Under the pieces are notes generated by a model that worked only from the letters and a program-made list of their open reading frames with translations, did no database searches and was not told where the DNA came from. Positions 45,283 through 54,061 of a stretch of 60,911 nt of DNA are shown one piece after another (positions within the stretch are counted from its first letter, which is position 1; each line of letters starts with the position of its first letter). The DNA is from Bacteroidota bacterium (GTDB taxonomy: Bacteria; Bacteroidota; Bacteroidia; Bacteroidales; VadinHA17). Location: NCBI GenBank assembly GCA_016718875.1, contig JADKBL010000021.1, positions 1-60,911 of the forward strand, in the 5' to 3' direction. Both the position numbers and the translations under genes were made by a program.

Positions 45283-46200
45283 TTAACTATAGTCCCGGGT
45301 GTATTGTGAATTAGCTGAAACTTCGTCAAAGTACCATGGAAACATTCCCACAATGATACCGTCGGTTGGTTTAATGTTTTCGAAGGCAAATTTAAATGCT
45401 GCCATAACATCTTTCTGACTTGATGTAAGCCTTCCTGCTCCTAATATTTTAAACCCAAGACATGGCTGCTTTACCTGTCTCATGATCTGAGTCATAACTT
45501 TGGGATCATTTCTCATGAAATGATAGCTTCCTACCGGTAGGACTGGGAGTGATTCGGGATTATCAATTTTTCTGGTGAGATAATAGAAGCATGTCATGAA
45601 GAAATCAACCTCCCAGCCTTCATTAGCAATTTGTTTTATAACATCAGGATTATGGGCAGATACCCCTGCCAGTAACCCCTGATCTTTTACCGCCTTAACA
45701 TAATCATGAACAACCGCTGATTTTCCATCAGCAAAAAGGCGGTCAGTAACTCCTCCGTGATGTACTAGTGCAATAGGTTTAGCATTTTCAATTGCAGGTT
45801 TGATCTCCTCCTGTTTAGATTGAAGAGTTATGATCTTTATCTTGGATCCTTTTTCCCGCATTAATTTCATATAATCGAATCTGGAAGAGGACTGGTGAGC
45901 CGTGATACCTGCCTTTTCGCAATTCATAAGCAACTCGACAACCCGTTCTGTGGTATAATACTCTTTCATCTGCCTGTCTGTATGTGGGCCCATGTAGGAG
46001 TATCCAAGCAAAGGATTAGAGCCGCAGATAAGGCGGCTGACAGTGTGAGACCCTAATTTGATAGAGGGCATGGCTATTTCTTCCTGACCTTGTGGATCGG
46101 TATGAATAAAAGGAGTATTTATCAGTCCATAAGCTGCCATCATGGAGATCTTTGAGATGAAATCTCTTCGTCCTGAATAAGAGTTACTTTTTTCCATCAT
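45283..46200 (-). CDS. Tat-exported TIM-barrel protein, AKR-like
   Basis: The 305-residue product has a twin-arginine leader (GRRDFISKISMMAAYG). The body starts KLGSHTVSRLICGSNPLLGYSYMG and contains regular barrel strands (IALVHHG, GLLAGVSAHNPDVI, CLGFKILGAGRL, DGIIVGMFPWY). The opening and closing strands parallel the C-terminal domain of the DoxX fusion at 49356-50903 (SRLILGGNLIGGW... and MGFKVLAAGAI... FICVGMFDF). I infer distant paralogy and an AKR-like barrel. No catalytic tetrad is evident and the activity is unknown. Confidence 0.6.
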   Translation of the reverse strand: MMEKSNSYSGRRDFISKISMMAAYGLINTPFIHTDPQGQEEIAMPSIKLGSHTVSRLICGSNPLLGYSYMGPHTDRQMKEYYTTERVVELLMNCEKAGITAHQSSSRFDYMKLMREKGSKIKIITLQSKQEEIKPAIENAKPIALVHHGGVTDRLFADGKSAVVHDYVKAVKDQGLLAGVSAHNPDVIKQIANEGWEVDFFMTCFYYLTRKIDNPESLPVLPVGSYHFMRNDPKVMTQIMRQVKQPCLGFKILGAGRLTSSQKDVMAAFKFAFENIKPTDGIIVGMFPWYFDEVSANSQYTRDYS

Positions 46201-46229
46201 TATTTTTTTGAGAAAATTGTAAATCAGGT

Positions 46230-46697
46230 CTATTGCCTGTCATATCCCATTGTTTCTTCAACATCTCCATATGACGAGGATGCTTTGGTTGAAATTATCA
46301 AATTCTTCTTATCCAATTTATATATCTCGGTCAATGTCATTTCATTACCATCACCCATGGTAAGCTTAGTTGATACTGTCAATGTCTTTTTGTCATCGGA
46401 CCAGATCACTTTGGATTTTTTCTCACCACCCTGAAAGCCTTCATTTATGCACTCCTTACCATCCATTGTGAATTTCTCATTGATAGTAAAATTCTCACCC
46501 TGAAAACTGGAGTGTTTTTCAACTTTAATATCATTTCCTTTTTGATCAATGATTAATTCATTTGGTGCAAATGTGAATTCCGCATTCAGTTTGCTCAGTG
46601 AACTGTTTAGTTTCCAGGTACCTGTAAAATCCGGAGTTTGGCTGTAAGCTATTGTCGCGAGCATAATTATTGAAACAAGAAGAGTCATTTTTTTCAT
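46230..46697 (-). CDS. Small secreted lipocalin-like protein
   Basis: A 155-residue protein with a signal peptide (ending AYSQ). The mature domain begins DFTGTWKLNSSLSKL and is almost entirely short beta strands (ELIIDQKGNDIKVEKHS, KTLTVSTKLTMGDG, KNLIISTKAS), as in small lipocalin-like or META-like barrels. I do not recognise a specific family. It lies between the UroD-like gene (38 bp) and the TIM-barrel gene (29 bp), so it is probably part of that operon. Confidence 0.6.
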   Translation of the reverse strand: MKKMTLLVSIIMLATIAYSQTPDFTGTWKLNSSLSKLNAEFTFAPNELIIDQKGNDIKVEKHSSFQGENFTINEKFTMDGKECINEGFQGGEKKSKVIWSDDKKTLTVSTKLTMGDGNEMTLTEIYKLDKKNLIISTKASSSYGDVEETMGYDRQ

Positions 46698-46735
46698 AGC
46701 AGTGGTTTTATATTAGGTAATAATTAGTGAGAAAA

Positions 46736-47808
46736 TTAGCTTCTGAATTCATGGGCGGCATTTATTGCAGCTTTAAGATTAACCACCGGAGTTTTATTAT
46801 CAACAGTGCAGTTAGCACCAAGAATAATGTTAGCAGGAGCATTCTTAAGTACTTCAATAGCAGCTTTTTTAATCTCTTCAGGTGAACCTTTACTTAATAC
46901 TCCGTGTCTGTCAAGTCCTCCCATTACCGGACGATTAAAAATCCTGGAAGCATCTGACAAGCTTAATGATTTACTATCAGCCTCCAATGGAACATTGACA
47001 ACCTGTCCGGGGTAATCGCGGAATTTTGGTTCAAATTCCTCATAGGAACCTTCATAGTCGCATACATGAAGGATATTGAATGGGACCAGTTCAGATACCT
47101 CCTTATAAAGAATCATGTCATAACTTTTAATAGTCCTGTTAAAAAGGTTTCTTTCTGCAATTCTGTTAGTTTCACCACCCTGAGTGCATGTATAGAATCC
47201 GTCAACACCCATCTGTACGGCAGCATGAACAAAATTTAAAATCGAAAGTGTAATATTTTCCATGCCTCTGCTCACAGATTCTGCGTCTGGCCCACATGCC
47301 TGACCAGGGTTTCCCATGGAACCGCCTGTTTTGCCATCTGGTATGGAGAATACAATGTCTGTATGATCAGAGCTTCTGATTTTAACTCTTTAATCAGATT
47401 TTTAAGAAGATAGAGAGATGGTTCAAACCATTTCTCACTGAGGATCGGGATCTTAGCCCAGTCTTCAGGAGTTTTGATCTCCTTATTTTCAGGAAGACCC
47501 TGTTCATCAAACTGAATTTTTACGAAATCCATACCTGTTGCCCTGAAGTACTCGGTGTGAGCTTTTACAGCAGTATCTCCTTTTACTCCGAAATGCATAA
47601 AGAAGCCGGCAGGTACATATGAGGGAGTCTTAGCCATATTGAGCACGTCCATAACAAGATCCCGTTTTGACCTTGGCAGTTTTGCTGTAGCTTTTGAAGA
47701 GACAAGATCAGGAATGTAATTATCTGACAAATAGTTAATTCCTGCAACTGAACCTGCTACAGACAAGCTTGTATTCTTAATAAAATTTCTTCTTGATGAA
47801 TTAGCCAT
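46736..47808 (-). CDS. Tat-exported uroporphyrinogen-decarboxylase-like protein, frameshifted
   Basis: Two frames (47808-47272 and 47317-46736) form one gene. Adding one C near 47289-47293 joins VRHVG to PDAESVSRGMENITL, giving about 357 residues. The leader is twin-arginine-like (SSRRNFIKNTSLSVAG). The barrel matches the UroD/MtaA/CmuA superfamily: GMDFVKIQFDEQGLPE, VDGFYTCTQGG, ILHVCDYEGSYEEF and GGLDRHGVLSKGSPEEI. True UroD is cytosolic and acts on haem precursors; export and the gene context argue for a different, perhaps methyl-transfer or carbohydrate-linked, role that I cannot define. Confidence 0.72.
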
Positions 47809-47847
47809 TGTCTTTATTGTTAATTAGTTAACAGAAACTTTGTTTTA

Positions 47848-49128
47848 TTATGGATGAACCAGCTTTCCACGGTATTCTCTCTTCAGTAGTGCTGATGCTT
47901 CAGGATTTCCTATTATCTCTTTCTTTTTCTGATCCCACTTCACTGAAGAGCCGGTGTTATAAGAAATCATTGCAAGCTGGACAGTTGCAGTGGACTGGAA
48001 TGCATCTTCCGGTGTACAATTAATTAGTTTACTGTTCTTTGTTTTTACTGCATTAAGGAAGTTCTCAACATGCTTTTCCTGCATCATCTCAGTTGGTATG
48101 CTTAAAACCTCTTTCTGAGCATCTCTCCCGGCAGGAAAAACTGTAACCTTTGAATCTTCCGCAAAAAGGCTCCCTTTCTCTCCGTGGAAGAAAATGCCAT
48201 TGTTATACTCTTTTGTGACATCGCCTGTTCCCCAGAGCTTATGCTGCCATATCAACTGAAATTCAGTGAATGTCATGCAGGAAGTGAGGGTGTCGGGAGT
48301 TGTGATTTTATCTTTTAATTCATAAATACCACCTTTTGTGTAGAATTCCGCAGGCATTCCGGATCCCATTATCTTCCTTATTATGTCAATATGATGGATT
48401 CCCCAGTCCACCAGATGGCCGTTGCCATATTCCTTTTCAAGTCTCCATGCTTTATGTCCTATATTTGGACGGTAATCGAGGTTAGGGGCTGGTCCGCACC
48501 ATTCTTCCCAGTCAAGAGTAGCCGGAGGTTGTTGAATTTTAGTATCTTCAAGGACCGGGATATAATTGATCTGGGCAACTACCTGGTGTACTGCTCCTAT
48601 TTTACCGGATTCGATCAGTTCTTTAGCCCGGGAGAAAGCATTGCTCTGCCGACGCTGAAATCCAACCTGTACAAGATTGCCAGCTTTTTCAGCAGCATTG
48701 ACCATGGCAATTCCTTCCTTTATATCATAAGCAAGCGGTTTTTCACAGTATATATCCAGTCCTTTCTGGCAGGCTGCGATAAACTGAAGAGCATGCCAGT
48801 GAGGCATTGTTCCAATAAAGACAGCTTCAAGATCTTTAATATCAAGAAGATCCTGATAGTATTTGAATGTTTTTGGTCTTTTCCCCTGTAGCTTTTCGAC
48901 TTCATCTGCCGAAGAATTCAGGTGTGCAGAGTCTACATCGCAAAGTGCAATGACTTCAACGCCTCCAATTTTCAATGCTGCCTTGATATCTACCATTCCA
49001 TACCATCCTGCTCCGATCAGCCCTATTTTTATTTTTCTTGACTGAAAGCTGCCTGGCAGATAGAGAGAGGATGCAACAGCTGCAGATCCTACAGTTGAGA
49101 GTTCAATAAATCTTCTTCTTTTCATCAT
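47848..49128 (-). CDS. Tat-exported Gfo/Idh/MocA family oxidoreductase
   Basis: The frame opens at 49197, but the tandem ATGs at 49128 and 49125 (MMKRRRFIELSTVGSAAVASS) give a Tat leader. The remaining ~426 residues are a Gfo/Idh/MocA enzyme: Rossmann GLIGAGWYG, ALCDVDSAHL, GTMPHWHALQFI and the CEKPLA motif, then a C-terminal beta-sheet domain. Members oxidise or isomerise sugar derivatives with bound NAD(P). Exported members in Bacteroidetes are usually in glycan catabolism. It leads the minus-strand cluster and is divergent from the DoxX fusion gene. Confidence 0.88.
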   Translation of the reverse strand: MMKRRRFIELSTVGSAAVASSLYLPGSFQSRKIKIGLIGAGWYGMVDIKAALKIGGVEVIALCDVDSAHLNSSADEVEKLQGKRPKTFKYYQDLLDIKDLEAVFIGTMPHWHALQFIAACQKGLDIYCEKPLAYDIKEGIAMVNAAEKAGNLVQVGFQRRQSNAFSRAKELIESGKIGAVHQVVAQINYIPVLEDTKIQQPPATLDWEEWCGPAPNLDYRPNIGHKAWRLEKEYGNGHLVDWGIHHIDIIRKIMGSGMPAEFYTKGGIYELKDKITTPDTLTSCMTFTEFQLIWQHKLWGTGDVTKEYNNGIFFHGEKGSLFAEDSKVTVFPAGRDAQKEVLSIPTEMMQEKHVENFLNAVKTKNSKLINCTPEDAFQSTATVQLAMISYNTGSSVKWDQKKKEIIGNPEASALLKREYRGKLVHP

Positions 49129-49189
49129 ATTATCAAATAATACCAAACTTAATAAAAAAATATGCGGTAAGCAAATGATATTATGTCTA

Positions 49190-49221
49190 ATGGTCATCTG
49201 GTCTCATGGTCTTCTGGTCAG
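49190..49221. repeat. Tandem 16-bp repeat upstream of the Gfo/Idh gene
   Basis: ATGGTCATCTGGTCTC is followed directly by ATGGTCTTCTGGTCAG, two 16-bp units differing at three positions. A related TGTC/GGTC-rich pair precedes the AKR gene at about 45213-45246. Confidence 0.5.
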
Positions 49222-49355
49222 GTTGCCTGAAGGACTTTAGATATTGATTCTTGTCATTGCTTAAATGATTTGTGCAACAACCTATAGCTTCAAAAAGAAA
49301 AAATTGTATGTTTATGAATTATTCTATGTAATTAATGTAATAACCGATAAATCAT

Positions 49356-50903
49356 ATGGCAAATTTTTTACAGAGCATCAGGCAGGCAGACTGGAAAAAG
49401 ATATTCTTTACAATTGTACGAATGGCAATTGGCTGGCATTTCCTGTATGAAGGAATTGCAAAGCTGTTGATTCCAAAATGGACCTCATTCTCATATCTTT
49501 CTAATTCAACAGGACCATTATCAGGTCTTTACCATTGGCTAGCAACTACGCCTTCAGTTTTAAAGGCAGTTGACTTTTTCAACATTTTTGGATTGCTTTT
49601 AATCGGTACAGCTTTGTTTCTTGGACTTTTTTCACGTATTGCAGCTATATGCGGAACACTTCTCCTGACGCTCTACTATTTTGCATACCCTCCTTTTGGT
49701 GATTCTCTTTTCAGCGTATCTGAAGGTCATCTCTTTATAATTGACAAAATTTTCATTGAGGCCACTGTTCTCCTCTTCTTTGTTTTTCTGAAGGAAAAAG
49801 GATTCGGGCTTGATCTCTTCCTTGAGCTTATTAAGAAAGGCAAAGCGAAAAGTCAGCCAACTGCTGAAGGATCAGCTGATTATTCCGATTCAAGAAGAGA
49901 AGCTTTAAAAAACCTTGCTACACTCCCATTTCTTGGTCTTATGGGAGTTTGGGCAGGAGAAAATCACAAGAAATATGGTGTGGATGTTTTATCGGGTGCT
50001 ACAATACAGATTAACAGAGCCACAATAGGCGAGTTGAAGGGAACACTTCCAAAAGGAAAAATAAAGGATCATGAGATGAGCAGGCTTATACTTGGTGGTA
50101 ATCTTATCGGAGGCTGGGCCCATTCAAGGGATCTTCTTTATGTTCCTTCTCTATTTAAGGCATATAATACGGAAAAAAAGATTTATGAAACCCTGATGCT
50201 GGCTGAGGAATGCGGCATTAACACAATTAATATAGGATTTCCGACGCATACGCTTATGGCCAAGTATAAGAGGATGACAGGCAGTAAGATAAAGGTAATC
50301 TGCCAGGTTGCTCCCAACATGAAGACCGGCGACATTTATGAACAGATAAACGGAGCTATGGATAGTGGAAGTGATATCCTTCAGGTTCAGGGGAACTGGA
50401 GCGACTGGTGCATCAGGGACAAGAAACCGGAAATTGTTGCGCAGATGCTCGACAAAATGAGAAGCAATGGATATACTGCAGGTTTGGGTGCACATACTAT
50501 CGATTCATTTATTGCCTATGAGGAACTGGGGATTATTCCAGATTACTATATGAAGACACTGCATCACGACAACTACTGGTCAGCTCATCCGAAGGAGAAC
50601 AGAGTAGCTTTTGAAGTTGATGGTGAGAAGTCAAAAGATCATAATAAGTTTCATGACAATCTTTTCTGCCTGTTTCCTGAAAGAACAGTTGAATTTATTA
50701 ACAGAACAAAAGTACCGGTTATGGGATTCAAAGTTCTTGCTGCAGGAGCAATTGAACCAAAAGATGGTTTCAATTGGGCATTTGAGAATGGTGCTGACTT
50801 TATTTGCGTGGGAATGTTTGATTTTCAGGTGGTTAATGATGTTAATATTTGTATCGATACTCTAAAGAATCTTAAGAACAGAAAAAGGGAGTGGTTTGGA
50901 TAA
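49356..50903 (+). CDS. DoxX membrane domain fused to an AKR-like TIM-barrel via a Tat-like segment
   Basis: A 515-residue protein. Residues 1-150 form a four-helix DoxX-like domain (IGWHFLYEGIAKLL, NIFGLLLIGTALFLGLF, TLLLTLYYFAYPPF, IDKIFIEATVLLFFVFL). Residues 178-200 read like an internal twin-arginine signal (DSRREALKNLATLPFLGLMGVWA). From about 220 a TIM-barrel begins (LPKGKIKDHEMSRLILGGNLIGGW) and runs to the end. I read it as a fusion of a DoxX gene with the gene of a Tat-exported enzyme, placing the barrel in the periplasm tethered to the membrane. The barrel resembles the 45283-46200 product. The reaction is unknown. It is divergent from the Gfo/Idh gene. Confidence 0.72.
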   Translation: MANFLQSIRQADWKKIFFTIVRMAIGWHFLYEGIAKLLIPKWTSFSYLSNSTGPLSGLYHWLATTPSVLKAVDFFNIFGLLLIGTALFLGLFSRIAAICGTLLLTLYYFAYPPFGDSLFSVSEGHLFIIDKIFIEATVLLFFVFLKEKGFGLDLFLELIKKGKAKSQPTAEGSADYSDSRREALKNLATLPFLGLMGVWAGENHKKYGVDVLSGATIQINRATIGELKGTLPKGKIKDHEMSRLILGGNLIGGWAHSRDLLYVPSLFKAYNTEKKIYETLMLAEECGINTINIGFPTHTLMAKYKRMTGSKIKVICQVAPNMKTGDIYEQINGAMDSGSDILQVQGNWSDWCIRDKKPEIVAQMLDKMRSNGYTAGLGAHTIDSFIAYEELGIIPDYYMKTLHHDNYWSAHPKENRVAFEVDGEKSKDHNKFHDNLFCLFPERTVEFINRTKVPVMGFKVLAAGAIEPKDGFNWAFENGADFICVGMFDFQVVNDVNICIDTLKNLKNRKREWFG

Positions 50904-50916
50904 CGGGGATATTGAT

Positions 50917-51021
50917 TTTTAACCACAGAGTTCACAGAGTCCGATAGCTATCGGGAAGGGGGCACAGAGTTATAATTCTTTGTGCCCTCTGTATTTCCTT
51001 TGTGTCCTCTGTGGTAAAAAA
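50917..51021. repeat. Palindromic intergenic repeat with CCGATAGCTATCGG core
   Basis: The outer arms TTTTTAACCACAGAG and CTCTGTGGTAAAAAA pair at 14 of 15 positions. Inside are the perfect 14-bp palindrome CCGATAGCTATCGG (50941-50954) and a second hairpin (GGGCACAGAG with CTTTGTGCCC). It lies between the convergent DoxX-fusion and sulfatase genes and could terminate both. A related copy lies at 60502-60560. Confidence 0.8.
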
Positions 51022-51024
51022 CGA

Positions 51025-52575
51025 CTAATCTCCAAGCACTTCAAATTGCCACCGTGGATTTAGAGATTTCTGATGTTCTTTCCTTATAATATCTTCAATC
51101 TTTTTAATAATTTCCGGATGAGCAGTTGCAATGTTTTTTGTCTCTTCCTTATCTGATTCAAGATCATATAATTCAAATTCAGAATTGCCTTTATGCATGT
51201 TTTTCCTCATGGCCTTGTATTTTCCAAATATTATGGCCTGCTGTCCTTCGTTTTCAGGATACTCCCAGTAAAGGTACCTGTGCTGTTTTTGTTTTTTACC
51301 GGTAAGTTCAGGAAGGAAACTTATGCCATCTGATCCATTTGGTGGTTTTATTCCGGCAATGTCGCAAAGAGTTGGCATAACATCCCAGAAAGCTGAAACG
51401 TGTCCTGATACACTTCCAGGATCGATTTCTAAAGGCCAGCTTGCTATCAGAGGAACCCTTATTCCACCCTCATTGACATTAGCTTTGCCATAACCGGCAT
51501 CACATCTGAAAGGGCCTCCGCTTTTGAACCATGGAGAATCTGAACCTCCATTGAACGTAGGTCCGTTGTCGCTTGTAAAGATTATAAGTGTGTTTTCATA
51601 AATTCCCAGATCTTTGAGCTGTGTGATCAGATTTCCAACCTGATCATCAAGGTAAGAGATCATTGCTGCATAAGCAGCATGGGGATTTTTGTGAGGAAAG
51701 TATCCCGACTCACCCAGGTATGGCTTTTCATCTCCGAATTTTTCAATATAGTAATCGACCCATTTCTGAGGAGCCTGGAGAGCAACATGTGGTATAGGTG
51801 TTGCCCAGTAAAGAAAGAAAGGATTGTCTTTGTTTTCGTTAACAAAATCAGTCAGCTTAGTAAACATGAGGTCGGGAGCATAGTCTTTCAGGTTATATGC
51901 AGAATAACTTGCAGGATTGAGAGGATCTGCATTCTTATCCAGTAAAGTATGTGGTGCTACAGTATCATTATCAAGGTAATACCTGTGGTCATTTTCATAA
52001 AGAAATAAAGGATAGTATGTATGAGCCATTCTCTGGCAGTTGATGCCGAAGAAATAATCAAACCCCATTTTTGTTGGAATGCTTTCAGTATGAGGTGCTC
52101 CAAGTCCCCACTTACCAATCATTCCCGTCTTATATCCTCCTGACTTCAGAAGTGAAGCAATAGTGACCGTGCCATTCTGAAGGGGCTTTTGACCTTCGAG
52201 TGTTGAATCGGCGATCATTGCACGGTAATTCCATACATCTCCCCTGTCGGGCCATTCATCATTTCCGCGCACCTGTGAGTGTCCTGTATGTTTTCCTGTA
52301 AGAAGTGAGCATCTGGACGGAGCACTTACAGGTGACCCGCTGTAGTGCTGAGTGAACATCATTCCTGATGCTGCAAGCCTGTCTATGTTTGGAGTCTCTA
52401 TTTTAGTCTGGCCATAGACTCCCAGGTCGCCATAGCCAAGATCATCAGCAAGTATGAAGATGATATTTGGTTTATCATTTTTTTCCTTGACAAGTTGATT
52501 GTTTCCGCTCTTACATTGGACTAATACTGTCCAGATGCCAATTAACTTTAAGAGAATGACACTATTTTTATGCAT
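51025..52575 (-). CDS. Ser-type arylsulfatase lipoprotein (S1 family)
   Basis: A 516-residue sulfatase. The leader ends LVQC, a probable lipobox. Metal ligands are in FILADDLGYGDLG and TSDNGPTF. The FGly motif is SAPSRCSLLTGKHTG, so the residue to be converted is serine, and the Lys in GKWGLG is conserved. Ser-type enzymes need the oxygen-independent radical-SAM maturase, which is encoded divergently next door at 52688. It probably removes sulfate from glycans in the periplasm or at the surface; the sugar is not identifiable. Confidence 0.93.
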   Translation of the reverse strand: MHKNSVILLKLIGIWTVLVQCKSGNNQLVKEKNDKPNIIFILADDLGYGDLGVYGQTKIETPNIDRLAASGMMFTQHYSGSPVSAPSRCSLLTGKHTGHSQVRGNDEWPDRGDVWNYRAMIADSTLEGQKPLQNGTVTIASLLKSGGYKTGMIGKWGLGAPHTESIPTKMGFDYFFGINCQRMAHTYYPLFLYENDHRYYLDNDTVAPHTLLDKNADPLNPASYSAYNLKDYAPDLMFTKLTDFVNENKDNPFFLYWATPIPHVALQAPQKWVDYYIEKFGDEKPYLGESGYFPHKNPHAAYAAMISYLDDQVGNLITQLKDLGIYENTLIIFTSDNGPTFNGGSDSPWFKSGGPFRCDAGYGKANVNEGGIRVPLIASWPLEIDPGSVSGHVSAFWDVMPTLCDIAGIKPPNGSDGISFLPELTGKKQKQHRYLYWEYPENEGQQAIIFGKYKAMRKNMHKGNSEFELYDLESDKEETKNIATAHPEIIKKIEDIIRKEHQKSLNPRWQFEVLGD

Positions 52576-52653
52576 TTATGTTTATTTTAAAATTAATTGT
52601 AGATAAATGCTATATTATAAAAATAGTAATTTTCCTGCAATTGTAATTAAGTA

Positions 52654-52681
52654 TTGATATTTACTAATAATGCTATTTTTG
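52654..52681 (+). promoter_or_regulatory. Promoter of the sulfatase maturase gene
   Basis: TTG (52654-52656) and TATTTTTG (52674-52681) are 17 bp apart. The box ends six bp before the annotated ATG, so the mRNA would be nearly leaderless unless translation begins further in. Confidence 0.5.
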
Positions 52682-52687
52682 TAACCC

Positions 52688-54041
52688 ATGTGCCCTCTGC
52701 CAAAATCAGCCCTTCTTTTTACCGATGCCCTCAAACTCCGAAGGCCAAAGGCCTTCAATGTAATGGTCAAACCGACAGGATCGCTATGTAACCTGAATTG
52801 TACCTACTGCTATTATCTTGAGAAGAAGAACCTGTATCCGGGTAAAAATGATTTTAGACTGACTGAAGAGCTTCTTGAAAATTTCATAAAGCAGTATATA
52901 GAAGCCCAGGAGGTGCCTGTTGTTTCCTTCGTTTGGCAGGGAGGAGAACCTACGCTTCTTGGATTGGATTATTTTAAAAAGGTCATTGAACTTCAGAAGA
53001 AATACTCACTTGGGAAAAATATTGAAAACGCTTTCCAGACCAATGGGACAAGGCTAAATGATGACTGGTGTAAGTTCTTTACAGACAATAAAATACTGGT
53101 CGGCATCTCAATAGATGGTGAAGAACATAATCACGACCATTTCAGGAAAACAAACTCAGGTGGACCTACATTTAAAAGGGCAATGAAGGGAGTCGAATTA
53201 CTTCATAAAAACAAGGTTGAATTCAACACCCTGAGCGTTGTAAACAGTTACAATGTTCACTTTGCTTCTGAGACATACAGATTCCTTAAAAAGATAGGCA
53301 GTGGTTTTATTCAGTTCCTTCCAGCTGTAGAAAGAGTAGCTGATATACCATCCTCTCAAAATCTAAACCTGGTCTCCCCTGCTTTCAGCGAAAGCGCTTC
53401 AGTAACAGACTGGTCTGTCAGATCCAGGGATTTTGGTAATTTCCTCATAACTGTTTTTAATGAATGGGTTAGAAATGATGTGGCAAGGTATTATGTACAG
53501 ATATTCGATGCAACACTGGCAAATTATGTCGGAGAAATGCCAGGGATTTGCGTTTTTGCAGAGACCTGTGGCGATGCCCTCGTTATGGAACATAACGGTG
53601 ATATTTTCTCGTGCGACCATTTTGTTTATCCTGAGTATTACCTTGGAAATAAAGATACCCCACTTACCGACCTCGCCAAATTGCAGAAACAATTTGATTT
53701 TGGTATTGATAAACGCAATACGTTGCCCAGGTACTGCCTTACCTGCGATGTCAGATGGGCCTGCCATGGTGAATGTCCCAAGCACAGGATCATCAGTACT
53801 CCAGATGGAAAACCAGGTCTGAACTACCTCTGTGAAGGTTATAAGATGTTTTTTAAGCATGTTGAGCCCTATATGGAGTTCATGGCAAAGGAGCTTAATA
53901 ACAAGAGAGCCCCGGCTAATGTTATGAAGTGGATAAAAAACAAGGAAAACCAGGTTATCAAACCAGCCGTGCCAAACAGGAATGACCCTTGCCCATGCAG
54001 GGAAGAAATTTAAGAACTGCTGTATGGGAAAGCTGTTCTGA
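52688..54041 (+). CDS. Anaerobic sulfatase-maturating enzyme (radical SAM/SPASM), frameshifted at its tail
   Basis: About 440 residues. The radical-SAM motif is CNLNCTYC (CxxxCxxC). SPASM-type cysteines for two auxiliary clusters are in CGDALVMEHNGDIFSCDHF and CLTCDVRWACHGECP. It converts the active-site Ser or Cys of sulfatases to formylglycine. The raw frame ends NDPCPCREEI at 54013. A shift right after PCPC (about 53998-54002) instead gives GKKFKNCCMGKLF ending at 54041, a SEC-C-like zinc motif, so the true tail probably extends there. It is divergent from a Ser-type sulfatase, its likely substrate. Confidence 0.92.
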
Positions 54042-54061
54042 TGAGAAGTAACTAACCTATC

